Below are positions 39,053 through 50,335 of a stretch of 64,000 nt of DNA, piece after piece. The number at the start of each line of letters is the position of its first letter. Position 1 is the first letter of the stretch. This stretch comes from Sebastes aleutianus. Its lineage: Eukaryota > Chordata > Actinopteri > Perciformes > Sebastidae. A program made the translations under genes and the position numbers. The notes under the pieces are model-generated. The model worked only from the letters and a program-made list of their open reading frames with translations. It was not told the origin of the DNA and ran no database searches. The stretch is from contig CAKAKS010000022.1 in NCBI GenBank assembly GCA_916700875.1, forward strand, positions 11,151,013 through 11,215,012, read 5' to 3'.

Positions 39053-39408
39053 GTTGTTTGAATTAGCGATGTGACATCAGGATACCAAAAAAAAAAAACA
39101 TGGACAATAATGATAATGATTCAACACTTTTTCCTGTTTTCATGAAGAATTGTTTCTCAAACTCGATGGTCACGACGTTGCACATTATAGTAGAGAAGTA
39201 GCCGATGTGAGGAGTTGGGTCAGGAGCTGTACTGCTGATCTGTGAATTTAAATACACACTCATTCTGCACTGTAGTTCTTTTTTTTTCTAATGTTTTGTT
39301 CTGTTACATTTTCTATGCCAAAGCTGTTTTTTTTTAAAACAACCAAATGCAATAATAAGCTCCTTTTGAGCACAACTTTGTTTACTCACTACCTGTTTTT
39401 TTTACAAG

Positions 39409-39414
39409 AATAAA
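39409..39414 (+). terminator. Polyadenylation signal of ckap4
   Basis: AATAAA 357 bases after the ckap4 stop codon. No earlier canonical signal was noticed in the 3' UTR. Confidence 0.65.
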
Positions 39415-40332
39415 CACACTCTTGTTGACCTAAAGAATCTGTGAATGATTATTTCTTGGTTGTTAAAACTGTGATTTGTTGCTTTGCTTTAGCTGCCTTT
39501 ACTGTTACATCATGGGTGATACATTGGTTATATGGGTGGGAATGAAAATGTACATTTATTGATAGGCGTGATAAACCCAAGGGCTGCTAAAAATGTGGTA
39601 AAACCCAAATATGAATTCCATCTCAATCGCATAATACAACAAATAATTCAGAATTTATTGAGTAAACCTCTCACATGAAGCTCAATTCATTAAGCGGCAC
39701 CACATTATTTACAATCTTATGACATGTAAAACAGTCTTTGTAGACATAATATCACATGTTGAAGCTCTTTCATGTGCAAACATGTGCAGTAACATATAAC
39801 ATGTAATTTTCCTCTTTTGAGGTTTAGTTATGACTCTCTTCCAGGTGTTCTTCCATGTTTAACACCTGAGGCTGCAGTTGTGTTTTGCTGGAAGTCATTT
39901 GGACTCTAATGGACCCTTTAAAGGAACAGTGTGTAACACTTCAGGGGATCTATTAGCAGAAATAGAATATAATATTGTTAACTATGTTTTCATTAGTGTT
40001 TAATCACCGGAAGAATCATTGTTTTCTGTAATTAAAAAAAGAAAGAAAAAAAGCTGTCTTACACCCCTTAAAATCAAGAAAGCCTTGCGACCCCCAGTGA
40101 AGCTTTGGTGACCCCTGGTGGGGGTCGGGACCCCCAGGTTGGGAATCAGTGGACTAGGGTTAAGTTTACCAGCATTGTGCTTTAGATCAGAGTTTAGTTA
40201 ACACGGTTTCATATTCATTTAATTTGGATTTAAAGTTTTATTTCAATAAACAGTAGAGTGACAGTTAACCAGATGTAGTAGCAGAGAAAGAACCCAAAAG
40301 AAGAGAACCTTGATGTTGTTGAAGTGTGTTGC
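39415..40332. other. Spacer between convergent ckap4 and ikbip
   Basis: Contains a partial copy of the 22599-type element (about 39915-40020) joined to a fragment of the 18924-type hAT element (about 40055-40150). The minus-strand AATAAA at 40237-40242 is a plausible polyadenylation signal for the short-exon ikbip ending, about 90 bases past its stop. Confidence 0.6.
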
Positions 40333-43300
40333 TCATGTTGGCCGGTGCATCTCTCCAGATATATCAGCTATTTCACTAACCTGTTTACTTGTAACACTTA
40401 AATCTCCCTCTACTGCGGTGAGGTTAGCCAGAGTCTGTCTAAGCTCAGCGACCTCCTGCTCTCTCTTCATGAGCTCCTCTGCTAGTCTTCCTATCCGCAG
40501 AGTCAGGTCTGACAGCTGAGGCTCAAACGCCCCAAAGTCCCTCTTAATAGCAGCGACTTTTGGTTTGAGGTCGCTGGCGAAGGTCACTGTTCTTATCATA
40601 CGAGCTCTGCCACTCTCCAGCTCCATCAGGCGCTCAGAGATCTGTTTGTCAGCGGCGGTGAGTTCAGGGAGGCGCCTGTGGAGCTGCTCTATGGCCTGAG
40701 TGTTGCGTTTGGACTCAGAGCGGAGATCCGAGACTCGGTCGATGCTGCTGGTCAGCACGTCCCCGATGCGTTTGACCATGTTGCGCTCCACCTGAGTGGT
40801 CTTGTCCTCCAGCTCGGCCACCTGAGTTAGCAGAGACTCCAGCTCCGACTGCACGCCTTCCATCCGGCGCACATCTGTCCTCACTGACGCCACCTAGTTG
40901 GAGAATACAGAAGAACAGAGGATCACAAACCCATTATCAAAAAGTAACAGGAAAATGTATTTTTCTCAGAGGGTTTCTGCAGCAAAAAATATTTTTTCAC
41001 ATTTGTCTTTTTATTTTAATTTTTTTTTATTTAATTTTTTTTTATTCTTGTTTTTTTTTTTACTTTTGCAAGAAGTTAATCATTTTTTATATTATTATAC
41101 TTATTTTTTCGTTCTTTTTTTTAAAATTTTTGGCTCTTTTTTGTCTTTGAGCTTCATGACTCTACCATGACTTGCTGATATTCCTATATTTTGTGAGAAT
41201 GCATAGGTAAAAATGAAAAAGAAAAACAGGACACAAGAAAGATGGGAAAAATGGGTGAGGTATACAACACATTTCTAATTATCCATCGGTTAGACGTGAC
41301 AACTAAGATGATTGGGTGTGTGTACCTACGCAACCCGGTTGTTGTCTGATGTTTGTATAATCTCTGACATGAATTTATCAGCTATCTGTCAACTATATCC
41401 TATGAATTGATATTAATGTAATCAGCTCTTTTATTTATTTAATTATTTATTTTCCTCTCTTTTTCATTTCTTTTTCATTTTCTCCTGTTTTGTTGATTAT
41501 TATTTGATGCTATTTTTATTTTAGTTTTGAATTTTTTTTCTTCTTTTTCACAACTGTTGTTGATTATTATTTTATTTTATCCTATTTTTATTTTAGTTAT
41601 AAAAACATTTTCACATCTGTTTCATTGATTATTTTTTATTTTAGCCTATTTCTATTTTATTCTATTTTGTCGTATATGGCGTATTTTGAAATACAAATAA
41701 AGAAAAGGAAATAATCATTAGTTGCAGCCCTAAACCTTTTTGCCTGTGGAATTTTGTTCCCTGCATCTGGAATCCCCCATACTAACTTTCCCAGTGACTC
41801 TGGAAACAGTCAAATACTTCAATATAGACAACAAAATCTGGCCTACCTTGTTGGCTAAGTCCTTTGCGATGGCTGAGGTGCGCTCTTCAATCTGTCCCAC
41901 GGCGTCTCTCAGCAAAGTCAGGCTGCTCTGAAGCTGAGCTCGTTTCTCATGTTCAGCCCAGAGGCCCACTCCTTCAGCCGGCTCACGTCCTGCTCCAAAC
42001 CCTCCAGCTGAGGTCGCACAGCCCCCCGCTGACCCCCGAGATCCTCCAGCATCAGCTGGACGCTCTCGCACTGAAACAGGACACACAGCACACGGATTGA
42101 TGGATACAACAGCTGTGTGTTTACATGTTCAGGAGGTGTTAGTTATTTAAAGCAATCATACGTTACAAGACATCATATCAGGTTATTTCCATTCATGAAA
42201 AACAGAGGAGAGAAACTAGTGCCTCAGTACACAACAGGATTAAATACATATAAGCCCTTTTTAATAAAAAAATTTGATTTTATTAAATACAATACAAAAG
42301 ATGGAATTTTAATAGTCATAAAAAACATGATTTATCATACATCTACAAAAGCTATTATTGTACCAAATCTAAGGTAGCACTGACAGAAATTAAGTTTAGG
42401 GCTGCAACTATAACGATTATTTTCATTATCGATTATTTTCTTGATTCATCAATTAATTGTTTTGTCTAGAAAATATCAGAAATTGTGAAAAATGTCCAAC
42501 ATATATTGTTATATTGCCTGGTTTCCCCACAAACAACAATCCAAAACCTAAATATATTCAGTTTACAATTGAATAAGACAAAGAAAAACAGCAAACCTGC
42601 AAAATTCAGAAACTAGAACTAAAGATTGTTGGGAATTTTTGCTAGAAAAATGAAATAAATAAACATTCTTGATTGTACTTGTGTATTACAGTGCATGTAT
42701 GCCAGAGTTCATGATGAAACCAGGGAACTGTTATGTAATGATAGTCCCCAGTTTTCTGACATTAATCTGATTTTGAAAAGCATTAATACTGAACTTTGGT
42801 AGCCTTTTACAACAAATAGTACGACAGGGTCACTCCTTTTCCCTAGTTGACTCAAAACAATGACATCATTCCGTGAGGTCATCATGTAGAAGTGGAGTTG
42901 TCTCATCTTTGTCAAATTCTTCCCATGCCTCCTCCTCCTCCTCATTCCATCCTTCTTCCTCCAGAGTGTCAGAGTCCGTTTGGCCGTCGCCTGTATTCCC
43001 CCTCAGCACCATGGTGAGTTCACGGACCACCTCTTTAACCACGGACAACTCATTCTTCATCTTCAGGATGCTGTTCTGTGCCTGCAGGGTGTCCATCTCC
43101 TGTCTGATCTGAAGGATCTCATTGAGCGCTTTCAGCATGCTGTCCTCAGTCCCAAACACCTGCAGCGTCACCTCCTCCAGACGTTTCTCCGCACCGCTCA
43201 GATCCCCCGCCAGCCTCAGGATGGAGCGCACCGCCTCCTCCACCTGGGGTAGGTGCTCTTCACACTCCTGCGCCCGGGGAATGTGCTCCTGGAGCTGGGA

Positions 43301-45032
43301 GCTGAGCTCAGCCTCCCTCTTGCTCAGGCTGCTCGTCTGCTGCTCCAGGTTGTGGATCTGCTTGGTGTTCCAGTCCAGGTGTTCCTGCGCCCGCTTGGTG
43401 TCGTCTCCCTCCGTGCGCTCGAACGCTCGGGCGTTCCTCTTCGTGCTGTCCTCGAGCTCCTCCAACTTCTCCGCCAGCGACCGGGCCCTCCGCTCGGCCT
43501 CGTTCACCCGCTCCGTGGCTCCGGCGTGAGCTTCCCGTGACTCGGCCTTCAGGGCGGTCAGGTCAGAGGTGATGGCGGCCAGGCGCTCCTGCCACGTCTC
43601 CGTCACGTTGAGGAAGTGGGCGTTGACCGTCTGCAGGTCACGAGAGGCGGAGTTCTCGTCGGCCTGCATCGCCATAACGGCAGCGTGGAGGGTGGAGATG
43701 TCCTGCTGGAGTCGTGTTGCCAAGGAGACGGTGGAGAGCGCCTCCTGTAGGTCATCCTCAGAGGCGGCAAGCTGCAGCCGCAACACAAAACAGGAGGGCT
43801 GTTTCTGTGGGAGCTCTACGGTCCTCAGTATTCATAAATAATAGATACAGCAGGAAACAATGAGCATGCATACACAAAGTGTACAAGATAAGTGAACTGT
43901 AAAAGAGAACGAGTTGAAAGAGCACACACATATGGACACTACAGATGCAAGGGGGATGCAAGAATGTGCTCAGTTGAAAGCAGTTTTTCTTACATTTTCA
44001 AAGAACAAACAAACAAAATTAAACATGGAGAGGGTTTTATATAATGTAAGGCAGTAGTTCCCAACCTTTTTGACTCCTTGCAATAAATGAAAGTCTGCTT
44101 GTGACCCCCAGATAATAATGCATACAGTGCACTTTCATAGACTAAGCTACTGGAGTTACCCTGCACTATACTCATTTTTAACAGTCTCTTCTGCACTATA
44201 TTCACTTTTAACAGTCTCTTCTGCACTATATTCACTTTTTTAATAGTCCTGTATCACAGCTGTTACCCTGCACTAAATTCAGTTTTAACAGTTTTCTTCA
44301 TCTCCTTGTATTTTTATATCTGGTGTATTTTTTTGTACTTTGCACTACTAACTTTTTTACTGCCTTTTTACTAACATGTTTTGCACTATGGAACTGTGAT
44401 GCTGGAAACTTGAATTTCCCTCAGGATCAATAAAGTTACTATCTATCTATCTATCTGTCATTGTCACAGGTTGTATGTGTTTAGGAGCTGTGATGTGAAC
44501 TGTGGTTTTGCTCTCGCGAGACTCGCTGCCCGAGGATCTATCATAACCATAAAATCTCGCGAGAGTTGTAGAGTAAAGCTCCATCCCTCAGAGGCAGCTC
44601 AAAATATGTTCCACTTATAAATCAAAACGTACCTTCTTAGAAACCTTCAGGACTTCTTCCTCCATGTCGAACAGAGTCGAAGTCTTTCCGTGTAAAGAGT
44701 TGTACTTCTTTTCAATGTCGGTAAACCTCTCATTCTGTAGTAGCACCACCCTGAAACCCAGAGAGACATTTAGTTAGTAGAGACACAGACTCTCTGTCAC
44801 ATTAATAATGCAGATATATATATACACTGTTGACTTACCAGGTAAGAGCTCCGCAGGCTGCCAGCGACAATAAGCACATTAAACTCCTAATATCCAAACT
44901 AGAAGATGTTTTATTCACTCCTGTGTTGTTTCCAGCCTCAATCTTCTCTTTCTGAGTCTCATCTTCGCAGTTTGCTGAAGACGTTTCGGTCACTTTCTGA
45001 GACTTCTTCCTCTGTTTTAACTCAGTCGGCAT
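40333..45032 (-). CDS. ikbip: ikbip, IKBKB-interacting protein; two alternative 3' endings
   Basis: Shared exons: 44839-45032 (MPTELKQRKKSQK; membrane span about residues 50-67, RSLMCLLSLAACGALTW) and 44633-44750. Ending B is one exon, 42866-43771 (stop at 42866), giving about 405 aa with heptads and an acidic tail. Ending A uses exons 41847-42070 and 40333-40893, containing the strongly conserved RTVTFASDLKPK and SDLTLRIGRLAEELMKRE. Human IKBIP has the same two alternative C termini. Exon junctions are GT/AG and in phase, except that exon 41847-42070 is 224 bp instead of a multiple of three and shifts frame. Family role: ER coiled-coil protein, p53-inducible and pro-apoptotic, reported to bind IKK-beta. 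It is convergent with ckap4. Confidence 0.92.
40894..41846. other. ikbip intron (ending A)
   Basis: Very T/A-rich low-complexity DNA, including long T runs on the plus strand. No gene; a CGATTA-type repeat end lies near 41715-41735. Confidence 0.6.
41847..42070 (-). pseudogene. ikbip: ikbip ending-A exon with apparent 1-bp frameshift
   Basis: Entering in phase from exon 2, it reads CESVQLMLEDLGG, then DVSRLKEWASGLNMRNELSF and a TGA at 41918-41920. The family-like continuation EKRAQLQSSLTLLRDAVGQI, then EERTSAIAKDLANK, lies in another frame that begins at the NMRNE point (about 41950). An extra base there would restore phase into exon 40333-40893, and the exon length is 3n+2. This is either an assembly base-drop or a real disabling allele of one isoform; ending B is unaffected. 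Confidence 0.7.
42395..42660. repeat. CGATTA-type interspersed repeat
   Basis: Begins TAGGGCTGCAACTATAACGA followed by TTATTTTCATTATCGATT. Related sequence recurs near 5020-5110, 26270-26575, 41715, 46925-47240 and, in a variant form, 33680-33910 and 52880. It is a dispersed fish repeat, probably a DNA-transposon derivative. Boundaries are approximate. Confidence 0.55.
44106..44458 (+). mobile_element. LINE-like retroposon 3' end with TATC tail
   Basis: Plus-oriented match to the reverse complement of 31621-31847: CTACTGGAGTTACCCTGCAC through AACTTGAATTTCCCTCAGGA, then TCAATAAAGTTAC and a (TATC)n tail. An internal unit of about 34 bp (CTGCACTATATTCACTTTTA) is repeated in tandem. It lies in the ikbip intron between exon 2 and ending B. 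Confidence 0.65.
44511..44565. repeat. TCTCGCGAGA palindrome pair (copy 1)
   Basis: CTCTCGCGAGACTCGCTGCC, a short spacer, then ATCTCGCGAGAG. Two copies of the self-complementary decamer about 40 bases apart; the whole unit recurs at 46804-46864. It is in the ikbip intron, about 520 bases from the gene's start codon. Confidence 0.75.
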
Positions 45033-45538
45033 TTTTTAACTGGAAAACTTTTACTTTGAAGGAATTTAACAGGCCTTAACGGTTAAAAAATAGTACAGAC
45101 AAGCTAGTCGTTACGTTGCAGAGTTAAATAATACACTTCTTTCACGGATAAATGCATAATTTAGGACGCTAAAGTAACGTAAAAAGTACAATTAACAGCT
45201 GTGTTTTTGAGTACAGCCGCTAAAACAACTTTTTTCCTTTCACCCTGTTTCCTTGGAAAAATGACGCATTCAAGTGCTCCTCTTAAGCTCGTAATGTACA
45301 ATTACTAATAGAATTGCTTAGTTAAAAAACACACAAAAACTGTAACAAATATAGCCCTTAAACCAGGGGTCATGGGTCAGCAACCTTTACTATCAAACGA
45401 GCCATTTTAGGCAAAAATAATTTAAAAAAAAAATCTGTCTTGAGCCGCAAAACATTTGAGCATTGGGATGAAGGTGACAGTTTATAGTCTAAGTATATAG
45501 TATATGAGTCTAATGCAGTGAGGGCCAAAGAGACAATT

Positions 45539-46404
45539 TACGACGGAGTATTAGGGCCACATTGAGGGAAAAAACATCTGAGATTTACAAAATAAGGTCA
45601 GAATATTACGAGAAAAAAAGTCGTAATATTACGAGAATAAAGTCATAACTTTACAAGAAAAAAGTCGTAATATTACGAGAATAAAGTCAGAAGTTTACTA
45701 GAATAAAGTTATAAATTTACAAGAAAAAAGTCGTAATATTACAAGAATAAAGTCATAACTTTACGAGAAAAAAAGTCGTAATATTATGAGAATAAAGTCA
45801 GAAGTTTACTAGAATAAAGTCATAAATTTAAGAGAAAAAAGTCGTAATATTACGAGAATAAAGTCATAACTTTATGAGAAAAAAGTCGTAATATTACGAG
45901 AATAAAGTCAGAAGTTTACTAGAATAAAGTTATACATTTACAAGAAAAAAGTTGTAATATTACAAGAATAAAGTCATAACTACGAGAAAAAAAGTCGTAA
46001 TATTATGAGAATAAAGTCAGAAGTTTACTAGAATAAAGTCATAAATTTAAGAGAAAAAAGTCGAAATATTACGAGAATAAAGTCATAACTTTATGAGAAA
46101 AAAAGTCAGAAGTTTGCTAGAATAAAGTCATAAATTTACCAGAAAAAATCGTAATATTACAAGAATAAAGTCCTAACTTTATGAGAAAAAAAGTCGTAAT
46201 ATTACGAGAATAAAGTCACAACTTTATGAGAAAACAAAGAAAATAACACGTAAAATTAATACTTTATATTATGACTTTATTCTCATAATACTACGCCTTT
46301 TTTCTCGTAAACCTATGACTTTATTCTCGTAATATTATGACTTTATTCTCGAAATATCTCAGATCTATTTTTTTTCCTCAATGTGGCCCTAATACTCCAT
46401 CGTA
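45539..46404. mobile_element. Inverted-terminal element filled with TCGTAATATTACGAGAATAAAG tandem repeats
   Basis: The outer ends GGAGTATTAGGGCCACATTG on the left and CAATGTGGCCCTAATACTCC on the right are perfect inverted copies, each flanked by TACGA/TCGTA-type sequence. Between them, about 45600-46240 is a tandem array of a roughly 60-bp unit built from GTCGTAATATTACGAGAATA and AAGTCATAACTTTA; a short inverted part follows at 46265-46350. No coding capacity. Confidence 0.8.
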
Positions 46405-46758
46405 CCATAGACCTACAACAATGATAAATAAAAATGAAAATGTAAACAATAAAACAGTTATTCATTTTCACTAATTTTTTTTATAAATCCACAGGGAGCC
46501 ACTGGAGAGGAGCTAAAGAGCCGCATGTGGCTCCGGAGCCGCATGTTGCAGACCCCTGCCTTAAACTGATATTTTATCTTTTAGTCTTTTAGATGCAATA
46601 GTTTTGAAAAAATAAAAATAAATTGTCAGTTTGCAACTTTGTATCATCGTTAAACTAAAAGTTCCAATTTAAACAGTCATAAATTCCGACCGCACAGGAA
46701 GCACCCTAAACGCCACATCCAGCCACGTAGGCGTCTGCCAGAATGTTTTGGGTCTTGT

Positions 46759-46889
46759 CTAGAAGGGAGCCAGCAAATTTGCGAAATCTGATCTGATATA
46801 TGCAACTCTCGCGAGACTTGCTGCCCGACGACCTATCCTAACCTTAACAATCTCGCGAGAGTTTTCCCAGTTTGCTGGTTCCCTTCTAG
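46759..46889. mobile_element. Small foldback element carrying the TCTCGCGAGA pair (copy 2)
   Basis: Arms CTAGAAGGGAGCCAGCAAA and TTTGCTGGTTCCCTTCTAG are inverted with one mismatch. Inside, 46804-46864 repeats the 44511-44565 unit: two TCTCGCGAGA palindromes around CTTGCTGCCCGACGACCTAT. This looks like a 131-bp hairpin-forming MITE. Confidence 0.75.
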
Positions 46890-48339
46890 CCACTACCAGA
46901 ATGGTGTCCTGAAGGTGGATTAAAGATGTCTCTCAAGTAGAAAAAGAAACAATTAATCCATTAATTGATTAGTCGGTGGATAGAAAATTAAACAGCAACA
47001 ATTTTGATAATTAAGGTCATTTATCAAGCAAAATATATCAAACATCCCCTGATTCCAGCTTCTCCAATGTGATTACTTGCTGCTTTTCACTGTCTTATAC
47101 GATAACAAATTTAATATTTTGGGGGTTTTGACTGTTGGTAGGACAACACAAGACATTTGAAGATGTAAACTTGGACTCAGTGAAATTGTGATGGACACTT
47201 TTTGCTATTTTCTTACAAACTAAACGATTAATTGATTAATCAAACACAGATAAACACACGTTTCTGTGCAGTGGAGACATAAAAATTACCAGGCAAAAAG
47301 AGCTTCGGCACAAGCCATTTATTTGGCATGTTTCCAAAAAATCTTACTTACATTTTGAGTGTCAAAATATGTCAAAACTTGATTATCTGTAGCTTTCTAT
47401 AAATGGGAATCCAAAGCCATATACAGCATTGTATGTAGCAGTATTATACAGTTTTTATTGAACAGTTCTGTTATTCCATTATTATTTATTTAATGGGTCT
47501 ATACAGCAGTATGCTATCTTGTATTCAGGAGGTGTCAGCGTGTCCTATTAACTACAAGGGCCATGCAAATTACATGAGCTACTATTCTTTTATGTAACAT
47601 TTAATAATATTCAACAGCAGAAGACACAAACAATCTTACAAAGATCAACTAAATTAAAGTCTAACATGGACGCAACATCAATTGCAATACAGTACATTCA
47701 AGCAAAAGCTGCCACATGCAGTTTCTAACAAATATTGTGCAAAAAAATAACCAGATGACTCCACCATATTGCAATATGAGGGCGTGTTAATCAGAGATCT
47801 TTGGACTAAGGCATAGAGTGATGGAGTAAACAAATATTTGGTCATAGAAGGATCTACAACTTTTAGTGTTTCATATTTAACAACTCAATACAACTCCTGA
47901 GAAGCATAAACAGTACAGAAATTGCTCAGTAATATAACCATTGTGTTCCCGATCAGGGCTTTAAAATCTCTGCGCAATTAGATATCTGAAATTGCATTTT
48001 TAGTATTATGGCAAACTTTACCTAAATGCTAAAGCACAAGCCGTAGTCATTCCACACCAGAGCCATCACCACATATCAACCTGTTTTTCTATTGCTTTTA
48101 AATGTCAAATCCCAAATCACACTATAGCACCACATGTAGTGCTATTTGTGCACGATTTCCAGCTCAGAATTAAAGATATGACCTGGATCATGGCAGTATG
48201 TTACAGCAACAAAAAAAATGAAGGCTTTAAAGTTGTCTGTTTACATTCATATTTAAAGTGGACATATATTGCTGTGCAATGGGGCCTGAAAGCTACAAAG
48301 AGGTCCCACCGCATCAGGAAATTATAGCCTTCAAGAGAC

Positions 48340-49178
48340 TTAAAAGGATAGTTTGGGTGGTGTTTTGAAGTGGGGTTGTATGAGAATTGTATGAACAATA
48401 CTGCTGTGGGGTTGTATGAGAATTGTATGAACAATACGGCTGTGGACGGGGTTGGTAGCAAAATATATTTTAGACATCTAAAATAAAGGCCCACCTAAAA
48501 AAATCAATATCAGTTTAAGTGTACGCTATATTTAGAATATTTTTGCCAGTTTACTTTGCCGTAAGAGCGCCTTTTCCGACGGGGAACTGAAGCTGTTGTT
48601 TTCATCTAAGCTCTTGCCAAAGCCACCAGACTCCCTTGAAAAAAACTGTAATTTTACCTCGCAGAACACAGGAGTTACTGGTCCACCGCTGCCTCGATCG
48701 ATTAGTTTGTTTGTTTTATTGTGTGACTTTGGTGAATCTGAACTAACCAAAGTCACACAATAAGACAAACTAACTAACTGATCAAGGCAGCTGTCGACCA
48801 ACAACTCCCGTGTTCTGCGAGGTAAAATTACTGTTTTTTTTAAATGGAGTCTGGTTGCTTTGGCAAGAGCATAGATAACGGCTTCAGTTCCCCGTTGGAA
48901 ACATCTCACAGCAAGATAAACCGATGAAAATATTCTAAATATAGCGTACACTTAAACTGATATTGATTTTTTTAGGTGAGTCTTTCTTTTAGGTGTCTAA
49001 AATAAATTTTGCTGCCTGCCCCGTCCACAGCAGTACATTTCTTTGCTCCTGTGCGGCAACTCCTGTCTGCTTCTCCAAACTGGGTGCGTGCCGACCGTCA
49101 TCTACTGTAGGTAATACACTGACTATGGATAAGTACCTCCTACAACCCCGCTTCAAAACACCCGAACTATCCCTTTAA
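48340..49178. mobile_element. Foldback DNA transposon with long inverted arms
   Basis: Outer ends TTAAAAGGATAGTTTGGGTG and CACCCGAACTATCCCTTTAA are inverted. The inner arms, about 48484-48700 and 48770-48980, are also inverted copies of each other (for example CCGACGGGGAACTGAAGC and GCTTCAGTTCCCCGTTGG), so most of the 839 bp could form one long hairpin. Open frames in it are by-products. A partial copy lies near 5205-5470. Confidence 0.75.
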
Positions 49179-50335
49179 GTGTGTGCCATTAAAGTTAATT
49201 CCAAAGGGGGCAGTGTAGAAAGTCATAGCAGACATGTAAACACAAATACCAACAAAAAGCAGCTACAAATTAAAACCAAAACATCATCAAAAGGCACCCT
49301 TCAAAATTCAATTAATCTACAGGTTACAATATTGACCATTTTTAACGATTACAACGCCTTAAAGTGTCTGATTCTAAGCAACAGGATTGAGAAAAAAAAA
49401 ACACATAGTGCAACTGACCAACATTGAGCAGGGTCATTCTAATGCTATAGAGTAGATTGCTTAAGGAATACACTTGGATGAGAAGATTGGTGGTATCAAT
49501 CTTCTCATCCATACTCTTGGCAAGAAAGCGAATAAGCATATATCCCAAAACTTTTCCTTGACTGACTGACTTCTTAATAGCTGCTTAGGTTTCATGCCAT
49601 CTTGTCCTTTTATAAAAACAGACGCACGACCTACGAAAACATAAAAGAAAAACATAACTATTACAAGATAATGAAGCTTATGTGCTAATGAGGCCTATTT
49701 CAGTTTCTATAACTGATTGTATGCGTGATTGAGAAATATATATACTGTATCTGGTCCCCCAAGGCCTCTTTGTCAGGTTTTTGGTCCTGTCTGTGGAGGA
49801 GCAAACATAAGTGCACTTTGGGGACAGAAAGGACACTTTCACACCTGTGGGAATGTGCAAAAAAGCACAATACAGAGTGCATGTGATGTGTGTTACCAAT
49901 TAACCAATTAAAAACTTGCAATTTATTTTTTTGACCTCCTCAACTAAAAGGAATCAAATCCATCCTTCAAAACACAATTAACCCTCTGCTACATATAATA
50001 CTTCTAAATATTTGAACCCCAAAGACCTCAAGAGCGAATTAAGCAATAAACTGCAAACTAAATAATCTTCATAACTGAACTATACAGATCTCCCTTCAAG
50101 ATGCCTGCAGGGGAACGCAATCCCCCTGAAAATATTGTGCTTCGATCCTCTTGATTCCAGCAACTGTTGTATATACATGATCTAATAAAAAAACTAGATA
50201 CTGTGGATGTATACACAGGGTTATAGAGCAGATTTGCCCATCTTTCGCTCCCATAACGAATGACCACCACTCACTGGGATCTGTTAAACAGAGGACGACT
50301 ATGCTGGCGATTAAACCAAGAGGAGACACCGTGAC

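Larger units (their letters stand above)
45033..50335. other. Intergenic region and probable arfgap3 3' UTR
   Basis: No independent gene seen. The ikbip promoter side (45033-45300) has no clear TATA box. Then follow the inverted-terminal tandem-repeat element (45539-46404), the TCTCGCGAGA foldback (46759-46889), a CGATTA-type repeat (46925-47240), and the long foldback transposon (48340-49178). The arfgap3 3' UTR runs leftward from 50335; its end was not fixed. Confidence 0.6.

Noticed and set aside
45600..46240. Regularly spaced repeats suggesting a CRISPR array
   Set aside because: Units are contiguous A/T-rich tandem repeats without unique spacers, inside a transposon in a vertebrate genome.
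48532..48951. 139-aa minus-strand frame
   Set aside because: Runs through the inverted arms of the foldback transposon; not a protein gene.
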